Assembly (NCBI RefSeq): GCF_009707515.1
Contig: NZ_WLYI01000013.1
Location: forward strand, 62,001 to 126,000
Length of the DNA stretch: 64,000 bases
Direction: 5' to 3'
Source of the DNA: Pseudomonas karstica
GTDB taxonomy: Bacteria > Pseudomonadota > Gammaproteobacteria > Pseudomonadales > Pseudomonadaceae
Shown here: piece after piece, positions 33,485 through 41,549 of the stretch
Layout: each line of letters begins with the position of its first letter
Numbering within the stretch: position 1 is the first letter of the stretch
Program-made: the position numbers and the translations under genes
The notes under the pieces: model-generated
What the model was told of the DNA's origin: nothing
Databases searched by the model: none
What the model saw: the letters and a program-made list of their open reading frames with translations, nothing else

Positions 33485-34267
33485 ATGAAAAAGGTTCTGT
33501 TGTTTACCGCACTGGCGGCTGCCCTGACTGCCGGCATCGCCCAGGCCAACGAGAAGTTGATCGTCGCGGCCACCCCGGTCCCGCACGCCGAGATCCTCGA
33601 GTTGATCAAACCGGCCCTGGCCAAGGAAGGTGTAGACCTGGAAATCAAGGTCTTCACCGACTACGTACAACCCAACGTGCAAGTGGCCGAGAAACGTCTG
33701 GACGCGAACTACTTCCAGACCCTGCCGTACCTGGAAAACTTCAACAAGGGCAAGGGCACCAACCTGGTCACCGTGATCGGTGTGCACGTTGAACCCTTCG
33801 GTGGTTACTCGAAGAAAGTCACCAAGCTGGAAGATTTGAAAGATGGCGCCACCGTGGCCATCCCGAACGAAGGTAGCAACAGTGGCCGCGCGCTCCTGCT
33901 GCTGCAAAAGGCGGGCTTGATCACCCTGAAAGATCCAAACAATGCCCTGGCCACACCAAAAGACATCGTGAGCAACCCGAAGAACCTGAAGTTCAAAGAA
34001 CTTGAATCCGCACTGCTGCCACGGGTGCTGGACCAGGTTGACCTGGACATGATCAACACTAACTACGCACTGGAAGCCGGCCTGAACCCAGCCAAGGATG
34101 CGCTGATCATCGAAGACGCCAAGTCGCCGTACGTGAACTTCCTGGTGGCCCGCCCAGACAACAAGGACAGCGACGCTATCCAGAAACTGGCCAAGGCCCT
34201 GACCAGCCCGGAAGTTAAAGCGTTTATCGAGAAGAAGTACAACGGCGCGGTCGTGCCGGCGTTCTGA
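33485..34267 (+). CDS. MetQ/NlpA-family periplasmic binding protein (orphan)
   Basis: A 260-residue substrate-binding protein. The signal peptide reads MKKVLLFTALAAALTAGIAQA with cleavage before NEKLIV. It has no lipobox Cys, so it is a soluble periplasmic protein rather than the usual NlpA lipoprotein. Family features include TPVPHAEILELIKP, the DANYFQTLPYLENFN motif and VAIPNEGSNSGRALLLLQKAGLI. It probably binds methionine or a related sulfur compound. No ATPase or permease follows; the metNI genes 12 kb away could serve it, or it may feed another importer. Confidence 0.88.
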   Translation: MKKVLLFTALAAALTAGIAQANEKLIVAATPVPHAEILELIKPALAKEGVDLEIKVFTDYVQPNVQVAEKRLDANYFQTLPYLENFNKGKGTNLVTVIGVHVEPFGGYSKKVTKLEDLKDGATVAIPNEGSNSGRALLLLQKAGLITLKDPNNALATPKDIVSNPKNLKFKELESALLPRVLDQVDLDMINTNYALEAGLNPAKDALIIEDAKSPYVNFLVARPDNKDSDAIQKLAKALTSPEVKAFIEKKYNGAVVPAF

Positions 34268-34280
34268 TCGAACTCCAAAA

Positions 34281-34715
34281 CCCAGGCGACTGCTGCGCAG
34301 CCGATCGCAGGCTGCGCCAGCGGCTACAGGTGATCGGTGATCGACGGTCCCTGTAGCCGCTGTCGAGGCACGAGGCTGCGATAAGGGCCGCAGGACCTTC
34401 AGCGATTTCAAGACCCAGGCGACTGCTACGCAGCCGATCGCAGGCTGCGCCAGCGGCTACAGGTGATCGGTGATCGACGGTCCCTGTAGCCGCTGTCGAG
34501 GCACGAGGCTGCGATAAGGGCCGCAGGACCTTCAGCGATTTCAAGGCCCAGGCGACTGCTACGCAGCCGATCGCAGGCTGCGCCAGCGGCTACAGGTGAT
34601 CGGTGATCGACGGTCCCTGTAGCCGCTGTCGAGGCACGAGGCTGCGATAAGGGCCGCAGGACCTTCAGCGATTTCAAGACCCCAGCGACTGCTACGCAGC
34701 CGATCGTACAGGTGA
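34281..34715. repeat. tandem array of REPINs, 133-bp period
   Basis: The word CCCAGGCGACTGCT and its continuation recur at 34281, 34414, 34547 and, with a one-base change, 34681: a constant 133-bp period. The word CCTGTAGCCGCTGTCGAGGC recurs three times, at about 34351, 34484 and 34617. The array holds two complete REPINs flanked by a left half and a right REPIN whose last arm has an internal deletion (GATCG joined to TACAGG). The copies differ by only a few bases, so the expansion is recent. The reading frames across it are artefacts of the repeat. Confidence 0.92.
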
Positions 34716-34726
34716 TCTCCAGCGTT

Positions 34727-34813
34727 TCAGAGATCTCGGCTATTGATCGCCCTGCGCAAGGCCACCAGCCACTTCACCAGTTCCTGTGGATCAATCGGTT
34801 TTGTCTCGGCCAT
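34727..34813 (-). CDS. possible 28-residue small protein
   Basis: The frame starts at the ATG at 34813 with an AGGGA about eight bases upstream and encodes MAETKPIDPQELVKWLVALR plus eight more residues before TGA. It has an acidic start and an amphipathic helix. I recognise no family. It lies alone between the REPIN array and the amino-acid ABC operon, on the opposite strand. It could be a small regulatory peptide or chance. Confidence 0.3.
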   Translation of the reverse strand: MAETKPIDPQELVKWLVALRRAINSRDL

Positions 34814-34949
34814 CGGTCATTCCCTCGCCTGTTAAATGGCCCTCAGTCTGGCCAAACACTGGCCATCTCTGTAGCGCAGCGTGGATAAAAAGAAGCGTCC
34901 TACAACCTCGTAAACCATAGCTGTCACCCGCTTATCCAACGAATCCGCA

Positions 34950-35040
34950 GGTTAGCTGTTTGGGTGATATCTATATTCTATTTGGGTATTTAAATTTTAT
35001 TTTTTATGCCTTTAAAGTCATCGCTATTCGGCGTTACCCA
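34950..35040 (+). promoter_or_regulatory. AT-rich upstream region of the amino-acid ABC operon
   Basis: TATCTATATTCTATTTGGG and TTTAAATTTTATTTTTTATG occur between 34968 and 35008, just before the first permease gene (35097). The composition resembles the other sulfur-operon upstream regions here. Confidence 0.45.
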
Positions 35041-35096
35041 CGTCGATTCGGACTGCACCAACGCCGCATTACCCCCGCGGCGCCAGGGATTTTCAG

Positions 35097-35762
35097 ATGA
35101 CCTTCGATTACGCATTTATCTTCAGCACCCTGCCGGCGTTTCTCAAGGCCGTGGGTGTGACTCTGCAAGTGGGCCTGATCGCCATCGGCACTTCGCTGCT
35201 GGTGGCGCTGATCAACGCGACTTTGTTGGTGTTTCGCACGCCGTACCTGTGGCGCCTGGTGGCGTTGTATGTGGAACTGGCCCGCAACACGCCGCTATTG
35301 ATCCAGCTATTCTTCGTCTACTTCGCCTTGCCGGCACTGGGGGTGAATATCTCCGGGTTCTGGGCGGCGATTATTACCATGACATTCCTCGGCGGCGCCT
35401 ACCTCACCGAAGTACTGCGCGCCGGCGTCGAGGCAGTGCCACAGGCGCAGTTGGAGTCGGGCAAATCCATCGGCTTGTCCCGCTGGCAATTGCTGCGCTA
35501 CGTGATCTTGCCCCAGGCCGGGATCCTCAGCCTGCCAGCGCTGTTCGCCAACTTCATCTTCCTGCTCAAGGAAACCACCGTGGTCTCGGCGGTAGCGGTG
35601 CCAGAGATTCTCTACACCACCAAAAGCTACATCGCCCTCTACTACAAAACCTACGAAATGCTCGCGGTGCTGACGTTGATCTGCGTGCTGTTATTCCTGC
35701 CGCTGTCACTGTTGCTCAGCCGCCTGGAAAGGAGGCTCCAGCATGGCCAGTTCGGGTCTTGA
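35097..35762 (+). CDS. polar amino-acid ABC permease, subunit 1
   Basis: A 221-residue HisM/GlnP-type permease with about five hydrophobic spans. The conserved YVELARNTPLLIQLFFVYF (near 60-80) and the coupling loop ESGKSIGLSRWQLLRYVILPQA (near 122-142) are intact. The first gene of a four-gene operon, it overlaps the second permease by 20 bases. The two permeases differ clearly from each other, so they form a heterodimer. The binding protein at the end of the operon points to an acidic amino acid or a cysteine-type substrate. Confidence 0.92.
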   Translation: MTFDYAFIFSTLPAFLKAVGVTLQVGLIAIGTSLLVALINATLLVFRTPYLWRLVALYVELARNTPLLIQLFFVYFALPALGVNISGFWAAIITMTFLGGAYLTEVLRAGVEAVPQAQLESGKSIGLSRWQLLRYVILPQAGILSLPALFANFIFLLKETTVVSAVAVPEILYTTKSYIALYYKTYEMLAVLTLICVLLFLPLSLLLSRLERRLQHGQFGS

Positions 35763-36402
35763 ATTACTCTGGGTGTCGTTGCCGCAATTGGGCAAAGGTG
35801 CTGCGCAAACGCTGTCGATCTCATTTTTGAGCATCGCCTTCAGCACCGTCGGAGGGGTGTTGTATGGCGTGCTGCGCACACTGAATTCAAAGACGATCAA
35901 CCTGGTACTGCGGATTTACCTGGAGCTGTTTCGCGCGATTCCGGTGCTGGTGTGGCTATACCTGCTGTTTTTCGGGCTGCCGATTTTCTTTGGCCTGAGC
36001 ATTCCCAGCTTCTGGTGCGCGGTGCTGGTGTTGTCGTTGTGGGGTGCCAGTGAAGTCGGCGAAGTAGTACGAGGCGCCTTGCATTCCCTGCCGCGCGGGC
36101 AGCGGGAGGCGGGTTTGTCGATTGGCCTTTCCGATCCGCAACTTTATGGCTATGTGCTGTTGCCCCAAGCCTTGAAGCGCATGACGCCGCCGACCATCAA
36201 CGTCTACACCCGCATCATCAAGACCAGTTCGCTGGCAGTGCTGATCGGCGTGGTGGATGTGATCAAGGTCGGCCAGCAAATTATTGAGCGTACCTACGAG
36301 TCGGTATTGATCTACGGCGCGCTGTTCCTGTTTTTCTTCTTTATCTGCTACCCGTTGTCGGCCGCCTCCAAGGTGCTGGAACGGCGCTGGGCCCAAACAT
36401 GA
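35743..36402 (+). CDS. polar amino-acid ABC permease, subunit 2
   Basis: A 219-residue HisM-type permease starting at ATG 35743 with AAGGAGG inside the end of the previous gene. Hydrophobic spans occur at about 17-40, 52-80, 84-105 and 180-205. The motifs are YLELFRAIPVLVWLYLLFF and the EAA-like loop EAGLSIGLSDPQLYGYVLLPQA. The stop overlaps the ATPase start as ATGA. Inner membrane. Confidence 0.92.
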   Translation: MASSGLELLWVSLPQLGKGAAQTLSISFLSIAFSTVGGVLYGVLRTLNSKTINLVLRIYLELFRAIPVLVWLYLLFFGLPIFFGLSIPSFWCAVLVLSLWGASEVGEVVRGALHSLPRGQREAGLSIGLSDPQLYGYVLLPQALKRMTPPTINVYTRIIKTSSLAVLIGVVDVIKVGQQIIERTYESVLIYGALFLFFFFICYPLSAASKVLERRWAQT

Positions 36403-37175
36403 GCGCATTGATCGAGTTCCAGGGTTTCAATAAATTCTTCGGTGAGCAACAGGTGCTCAAGGGCATTGACCTGAGCGTCGAACGCGGCGAAGTGGTGGTG
36501 ATCCTTGGCCCCAGCGGTTGCGGAAAAAGCACTTTGCTACGTTGCCTCAATGGCCTGGAAGTGGCCCATGGCGGGCATTTGCGTTTCGCAGGTAAAGAGC
36601 TGCTGGACAAGGCCACTGACTGGCGCCAGGTGCGCCAGGACGTGGGCATGGTGTTCCAGAGCTATCACCTGTTTCCCCATATGAGTGTGCTCGACAACAT
36701 CTTGCTCGGCCCGCTCAAAGTGCAGAAGCGCCAGCCCCGGGAAGCCCGTGCCCAGGCAGAACAACTGCTGGCGCGGGTGGGCCTTGCCGATAAGCGCGAC
36801 GCTTATCCGCGCCAGCTCTCGGGCGGCCAGCAGCAACGCATCGCCATCGTCCGCTCGTTGTGCATGAACCCTCAGGTCATGCTGTTTGATGAAGTCACCG
36901 CTGCCCTCGATCCAGAAATGGTCAAGGAAGTGCTGGAGGTGATCCAGGGCCTGGCCCGGGACGGCATGACCCTGCTGATCGTTACCCACGAAATGGCCTT
37001 CGCCCGCGCCGTCGCCGACCGTGTGGTGTTCATGGAGGCCGGCCGTATTCTCGAACAAAACACCCCTGAAGCATTCTTTACGAACCCGCAAACCGCACGT
37101 GCGCAGCAGTTCCTGGAGAAGTTCTCCTTCGTTTCAACACTGCCCAAACAACCTAAGGAACTGTCGCTGTTATGA
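36399..37175 (+). CDS. polar amino-acid ABC transporter ATPase
   Basis: A 258-residue GlnQ/HisP-type ATPase. Walker A GPSGCGKST (near 34-42), Q-loop MVFQSYHLFPHMSVLDN, signature LSGGQQQRIAIVRSL (near 135), Walker B VMLFDEVTAALDPE and switch His VTHEMAFARAVADRV are intact. The Walker B DEVTAALD, with Val in place of the usual Pro, is a common variant. It is translationally coupled to both neighbours by ATGA overlaps. Confidence 0.93.
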   Translation: MSALIEFQGFNKFFGEQQVLKGIDLSVERGEVVVILGPSGCGKSTLLRCLNGLEVAHGGHLRFAGKELLDKATDWRQVRQDVGMVFQSYHLFPHMSVLDNILLGPLKVQKRQPREARAQAEQLLARVGLADKRDAYPRQLSGGQQQRIAIVRSLCMNPQVMLFDEVTAALDPEMVKEVLEVIQGLARDGMTLLIVTHEMAFARAVADRVVFMEAGRILEQNTPEAFFTNPQTARAQQFLEKFSFVSTLPKQPKELSLL

Positions 37176-38038
37176 AAACTGCCAAGCCTTCACTGCTGTT
37201 ACTGCCACTGTTCGGCCTCGCACTGCTTGCCGGCTGCAACAAGACCGAAGAACCTGCCAAGCCTGCGGCTGCTACGGTGAGCTACATCGACAAGATCAAG
37301 GCACGGGACAAGCTGATTGTCGGCGTGTTTACCGACAAGCCGCCGTTCGGCTTTGTCGACGAAGCCGGTCGCTACGTCGGTTTTGATACTGACATCGGCC
37401 GGCGTTTTGCCAAGGACCTGCTGGGCGACGAAAGCAAGGTCGAATTTGTTGCCGTGGAACCGGCGAGCCGTATTCCGTTTCTGCAAAGCGACAAGGTTGA
37501 CTTGATCCTCGCCAATATGACCGTGACCTCGGAGCGCAAGGAGGCAGTGGAGTTCACCAACCCCAACCTGAAAGTCGCGGTGCAGGCGCTGGTGCCTGAC
37601 GGTAGTGCGGTGAACAGCCTGGATGACCTGGCCACCCGCACCACCATCGTGACCACCGGCACTACCGCTGACATATGGCTGACCAAGAACCACCCGGACT
37701 GGAAACTGCTCAAGTTCGAGAAAAATTCCGAGTCCCTGCAAGCGCTGGCCAGTGGTCGTGGTGATGCTTATGCCCAGGATAATCTGGTGCTGCTCAGTTG
37801 GGCCAAGCAGAACCCGGGCTACCGCGTGCTGGAGCAGAAGTTGGGTGATGAAGCGCCGATTGCCCCGGCAGTGAAGAAGGGCAATATCGAGCTGCGTGAT
37901 TGGGTGAATGCCGAGTTGGCCAAGCTGGGTGAAGAAAAGTACTTGCTCAAGCTGTATGACCAGTATGTTCGCAAGGAGCTGAGTGATGACACCAAGCCGG
38001 AAAGCGTGATTGTCGAGGGCGGTAAGTGGCAGGGTTGA
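37172..38038 (+). CDS. amino-acid-binding lipoprotein (PEB1-like)
   Basis: A 288-residue substrate-binding protein of the ABC operon. The signal peptide ends in a clear lipobox LLAGCNK (Cys near 22), so it is a lipoprotein. The family 3 binding-protein core begins near 45 (RDKLIVGVFTDKPPFGFVDE) and includes GFDTDIGRRFAKDLL and DLILANMTVTSERKEAVEF, with an Arg expected to bind the substrate carboxylate. It resembles Campylobacter PEB1 (aspartate/glutamate) and Pseudomonas cysteine-type binding proteins. The sulfur-rich neighbourhood favours a sulfur amino acid, but this is unproven. Confidence 0.9.
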   Translation: MKTAKPSLLLLPLFGLALLAGCNKTEEPAKPAAATVSYIDKIKARDKLIVGVFTDKPPFGFVDEAGRYVGFDTDIGRRFAKDLLGDESKVEFVAVEPASRIPFLQSDKVDLILANMTVTSERKEAVEFTNPNLKVAVQALVPDGSAVNSLDDLATRTTIVTTGTTADIWLTKNHPDWKLLKFEKNSESLQALASGRGDAYAQDNLVLLSWAKQNPGYRVLEQKLGDEAPIAPAVKKGNIELRDWVNAELAKLGEEKYLLKLYDQYVRKELSDDTKPESVIVEGGKWQG

Positions 38039-38047
38039 GTCCCCTCG

Positions 38048-38084
38048 GACGAGCGTTCCCATGCTCCGCGTGGGAACGCTCGTC
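38048..38084. terminator. palindromic repeat between convergent genes
   Basis: GACGAGCGTTCCCA (38048-38061) is complementary to TGGGAACGCTCGTC (38071-38084). It sits ten bases past the binding-protein stop and touches the stop of the converging ATPase gene. It is the same family as the palindrome at 25899. Confidence 0.65.
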
Positions 38085-39243
38085 AACTCGGCCAATGCCA
38101 GGCCGGCTCATCCAGCACCCGCTGGCCGACAACCTGCGTCTGCCCCATCACCTTCTCCAGCACAATGGAGTTGCACTCTTCATCCTGTTGCAACGCCGCA
38201 ATCAAGCGGCTGGCATGGGACACCACCCACACCTGGCACTGCGCCGATGCCTTGATGATCAACCTCGCGAGCGCCGGTAACAGGTCTGGATGCAAGCTGG
38301 TTTCCGGCTCGTTCAGCACCATCATGGTTGGCGGGCGTGGCGTCAGCAGCGCTGCAACCAGCAGTAAGTAACGCAAGGTCCCGTCCGACAACTCCGCAGC
38401 CGATAACGGGCGCAGTAAACCTTCCTGGTAAAACTCAATGGCAAAGCGCCCGCCCTGCAGCGGTTCGATATTCAACCGTGCGCCGGGAAACGCATCGCTG
38501 ACGGCGCTGCGCAACGCTTCTGGATCGCCGATCTCGCGAATGGTCTGCAACGCCGCCGCCAGGTCGCGGCCATCGTGATGTAACACTGGCGTGCGTGTGC
38601 CCAGTTGCGGCTGACGCACCGGCGCATCAACGTCGCTGCGAAAGTGATCGTAAAAACGCCAGCCACGGATGCTTTCCCGCAGCAGCAATACTTCGGGCGA
38701 ACCCCGCAGGCTGCCGACCTGATCGAACAGGCTGTTGTAGTTTGGCGTGTGCTGGGCCAGGACATCCCAGGCGCGGCCATCCCGGGCGCGGACCATCGGC
38801 CCTGAGCGTTGCACCAGCAAGCTCGCCGGGCGATAGATATGACCGGCCCAGATGCATTCCTTTTTGACTTCCGGGTCCAGGGAGAAAAACGATTGACTTG
38901 GCTCTGGCAACCCCAGGGAAATCGCATAGCTGAAATCCTCCCCGGCAAACCCCAGGCGCAAGCGCTTGGCGCCCTGGCGCACCGTCGCCTCTACTGCCAC
39001 TTCACCGTTGCGCATGCGTCGACTGATGTGCTCCGGCCCGGCCCAGAAGGTCGAATCCAGCCCACCCTCACGGGCCAGTGCGTTGATCACCCCGCCCTGG
39101 GCGGTTTCCGCCAGCAGGCGCAAGGCGCGGTACAGGTTGGATTTGCCACTGCCGTTGGGGCCGGTGATCAGGTTCAACCGACCCAGCGGTACTACCAATT
39201 TATTGATCGAGCGGTAATTAGCCACCGCGAGGGTCTTGAGCAT
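38083..39243 (-). CDS. AAA family ATPase, RecF/OLD-like without TOPRIM
   Basis: A 386-residue SMC/RecF-type ATPase. Walker A GPNGSGKSN is at 29-37, a long insertion spans about 60-270, an ABC-like signature reads AAELSDGTLRYLLLVAALL near 285, Walker B TMMVLNEPETSLHPDLL near 305, and a His switch WVVSHASRLI near 335. This is the AAA_21/OLD ATPase half. The C-terminal TOPRIM nuclease of true OLD proteins is absent, and no UvrD-like helicase partner (GajB type) is adjacent. It is a widespread Pseudomonas protein of unknown role, possibly DNA repair or defence, and is transcribed alone. Confidence 0.85.
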   Translation of the reverse strand: MLKTLAVANYRSINKLVVPLGRLNLITGPNGSGKSNLYRALRLLAETAQGGVINALAREGGLDSTFWAGPEHISRRMRNGEVAVEATVRQGAKRLRLGFAGEDFSYAISLGLPEPSQSFFSLDPEVKKECIWAGHIYRPASLLVQRSGPMVRARDGRAWDVLAQHTPNYNSLFDQVGSLRGSPEVLLLRESIRGWRFYDHFRSDVDAPVRQPQLGTRTPVLHHDGRDLAAALQTIREIGDPEALRSAVSDAFPGARLNIEPLQGGRFAIEFYQEGLLRPLSAAELSDGTLRYLLLVAALLTPRPPTMMVLNEPETSLHPDLLPALARLIIKASAQCQVWVVSHASRLIAALQQDEECNSIVLEKVMGQTQVVGQRVLDEPAWHWPS

Positions 39244-39257
39244 GGTTATTTTGTCTG

Positions 39258-39287
39258 CATGAGCGTTCCCACATGGAAACGCTCATG
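39258..39287. repeat. imperfect palindrome upstream of the AAA ATPase gene
   Basis: CATGAGCGTTCC (39258-39269) and GGAAACGCTCATG (39275-39287) pair with one bulged base. It is a degenerate member of the GAGCGTTCCCA family, here in a divergent spacer rather than a convergent one. Confidence 0.6.
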
Positions 39288-39378
39288 AGTATGGGATCCT
39301 CCATGCAGATAAGGAACCCTGATCTAAGCTCACAGTCGCATACACACTGATACAGCGCGTCACGCAAAAGGAGCCTGC

Positions 39379-40482
39379 ATGGGCGGTCCCACCTCGATAT
39401 TCATTTTCAGCCTTGCCTTGTTGGCGATTCTGACCGGTTGCGGCCAGGAAAAAGCCGAGCCCAAGGAACATTCCCGGGTATTCGTGCAAACCGTCAAGCC
39501 CGTCGATTTCGCCGCCGCGGTGACCTTGACCGGTGATATCCAGGCTCGGGTGCAGACCGACCTGTCGTTCCGTGTCGGTGGCAAGATTATCCAGCGCAGG
39601 GTGGATGTCGGTGACCGGGTGACGGCCAAGCAGGTGTTGGCCAAGCTTGACCCCAAGGACCTGCAAACCAACGTCGATTCCGCCCAGGCCCAGGTGGTGG
39701 CCGAACAGGCCCGGGTCAAACAGACCGCCGCCGCCTTTGTACGCCAGGAAAAACTCCTGCCTAAGGGCTACACCAGCCGCAGCGAATTCGATTCGGCCCA
39801 GGCCGCCTTGCGCAGCAGTCAGAGCGCACTGGCCGCCGCCCAGGCGCAGTTGGCCAATGCTCGTGAACAACTAGGCTATACCGCGTTGATTGCCGATGCG
39901 CCGGGGGTGATTACCGCTCGCCAGGCCGAAGTTGGCCAGGTGGTACAAGCCACGATGCCGATATTCAGCCTGGCCCGGGATGGCGAGCGCGATGCGGTGT
40001 TCAACGTCTATGAGTCCTTGCTGGTGGAGCCGCAGCCCGATGCGCCGATCACCGTCCGCTTGCTGGATAACCCGAACATCAAGGCCATGGGCAAAGTCCG
40101 TGAAGTCACTCCTGCCGTGGCCGCCAATAGCGGCACAGTGCAAGTGAAGATCGCCCTGAGCGCCTTGCCAGAGGGTATGCAGTTGGGCTCGGTGGTCAGC
40201 GCCACGGCCAATGCGCCAGCCAAGGCCAGTGTCGAATTGCCTTGGGCCGCGTTGACCAAAGACCTCCACGAGCCGGCCGTCTGGCTGGTGGACGGCGATG
40301 GCAAGGCGCAGTTGCACAAGGTCACTGTCGCCCGCTACCTGACCGGCAAGGTGATCATCCGCGACGGCCTCAAGGGTGGCGAAAAAGTCGTGGTGGCTGG
40401 CGGGCAACTGCTACACCCTGGCATGGCTGTGGAAGTTGCCCAGCCGCCGGACCAGGCGCAAGCACAAGGCGCTCAACCATGA
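39379..40482 (+). CDS. triA: RND efflux adaptor 1, TriA-like
   Basis: A 367-residue membrane-fusion lipoprotein with lipobox LAILTGCGQ (Cys21). Domain order: barrel-sandwich half (LSFRVGGKIIQRRVDVGDRVTAKQVLAKLD), alpha-hairpin (about 95-160), return (YTALIADAPGVITARQAEVGQV), then beta-barrel. With the second adaptor it feeds an RND pump of the triclosan (TriABC-OpmH) type, the known P. aeruginosa pump that needs two different adaptors. The ATG at 39379 has AAGGAG upstream, and the stop overlaps the next start as ATGA. No local regulator gene is seen. Confidence 0.9.
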   Translation: MGGPTSIFIFSLALLAILTGCGQEKAEPKEHSRVFVQTVKPVDFAAAVTLTGDIQARVQTDLSFRVGGKIIQRRVDVGDRVTAKQVLAKLDPKDLQTNVDSAQAQVVAEQARVKQTAAAFVRQEKLLPKGYTSRSEFDSAQAALRSSQSALAAAQAQLANAREQLGYTALIADAPGVITARQAEVGQVVQATMPIFSLARDGERDAVFNVYESLLVEPQPDAPITVRLLDNPNIKAMGKVREVTPAVAANSGTVQVKIALSALPEGMQLGSVVSATANAPAKASVELPWAALTKDLHEPAVWLVDGDGKAQLHKVTVARYLTGKVIIRDGLKGGEKVVVAGGQLLHPGMAVEVAQPPDQAQAQGAQP

Positions 40483-41549
40483 AGCGCTCGAGTGTTGTGC
40501 TGGCAGCCTGTTTATTGCTGATGGCGTGCTCCAAGGAAGACCCCGCTCCTGAACCGGTGCGCCCGGTGCTGTCGATTGAAGTGAAATCCGAGGACCACGA
40601 AAGCCTCGGCCGTTTCGCCGGCACCATTCAGGCCCGCTATGAAAGCAACCTGGGGTTTCGCGTGCCCGGTCGCATTGCCCGGCGCGTCGTCGATGTGGGC
40701 GCCGAAGTGGAGAAGGGCGCACTGCTGGCCGTTCTCGACCCCACCGATCAACAGAACCAATTGCGCGCCGCCCAAGGCGATTTGGCCCGGGTCCAGGCCC
40801 AGTGGATCAACGCCCAGGCCAACGCCCGGCGCCAGCAGGAGTTGTTCAACCGGGGTGTCGGTGCCCAGGCACAGCTGGATATTGCCCAGACCGACCTGAA
40901 AACCACCCAGGCTTCTCTCGACCAGGCCAGGGCTTCGGTCAACCAGGCCAAGGACCAACTCAACTACAGCGAATTGCACACCGACCACGCCGGCATCGTC
41001 ACCGCCTGGAATGCCGAGGCCGGCCAGGTGGTCAGCGTCGGCCAGCAAGTGGTGACCCTGGCGCGGCCCGACATCAAGGAAGCGGTGATCGACCTGCCCG
41101 CCGGCCTGGCCGAGCGTTTGCCGCCGGATGTGGTGTTCCGGGTGGCCGGGCAAATGGACGAGCAGGTCAGCACCACCGCTAGCGTCCGCGAGATCGAACC
41201 CCAGGCCCAAAGCGCTACCCGTACCCGTCGTGCGCGCCTGACCCTGGCCCAGACGCCTGCGGCCTTTCGCCTGGGCACGGCGATCAGCGTGACCTTGAGT
41301 TCGGCCATCGCGCCACGTATCGAACTGCCCTTGAGCGCCCTGCAGGAAACCGACGGCAAAACCCGCATCTGGGTCATCGACACCCAGAACCAGACCGTGC
41401 AACCGCGAGATGTGGCGATCATCAGCCGTGACGCGAACACCGTGTTGCTCCACGGCGGCGTCAAACCCGGCGAACGGGTGGTCAGCGCCGGCGTCAACAG
41501 CCTGAAGCCTGGGCAAAAAGTCAAAGTCGACGAGGACAGCCCGCGATGA
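40479..41549 (+). CDS. triB: RND efflux adaptor 2, TriB-like
   Basis: A 356-residue adaptor starting at ATG 40479 (ATGA overlap with triA). The signal reads VLAACLLLMACSK, with lipobox Cys17. The core repeats the adaptor plan (NLGFRVPGRIARRVVDVGAEVEKGALLAVLD, a hairpin with Gln/Ala-rich helices, LHTDHAGIVTAWNAEAGQVVSVGQ). It is clearly different from the first adaptor, so this is not a recent duplication. The stop overlaps the pump gene as ATGA. Confidence 0.9.
   Translation: MKRSSVVLAACLLLMACSKEDPAPEPVRPVLSIEVKSEDHESLGRFAGTIQARYESNLGFRVPGRIARRVVDVGAEVEKGALLAVLDPTDQQNQLRAAQGDLARVQAQWINAQANARRQQELFNRGVGAQAQLDIAQTDLKTTQASLDQARASVNQAKDQLNYSELHTDHAGIVTAWNAEAGQVVSVGQQVVTLARPDIKEAVIDLPAGLAERLPPDVVFRVAGQMDEQVSTTASVREIEPQAQSATRTRRARLTLAQTPAAFRLGTAISVTLSSAIAPRIELPLSALQETDGKTRIWVIDTQNQTVQPRDVAIISRDANTVLLHGGVKPGERVVSAGVNSLKPGQKVKVDEDSPR

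Noticed and set aside
34224..34677. Repeated identical peptides across 34224-34677 that could be taken for a repeat protein
   Set aside because: They are translations of the 133-bp REPIN array; no ribosome site is present and the repeats are palindromic at DNA level.
34281..34715. A CRISPR array
   Set aside because: The units are contiguous 133-bp tandem copies without unique spacers, and no cas genes are in the window.
35006..35830. A 274-codon forward frame overlapping both amino-acid permease genes
   Set aside because: The translation is Arg/Pro/Gly-rich with no membrane spans, while the other frame encodes a clear permease.
38083..39243. The ATPase as part of a Gabija or OLD defence system
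   Set aside because: There is no TOPRIM nuclease domain and no UvrD-like helicase neighbour, so a defence label is not supported.
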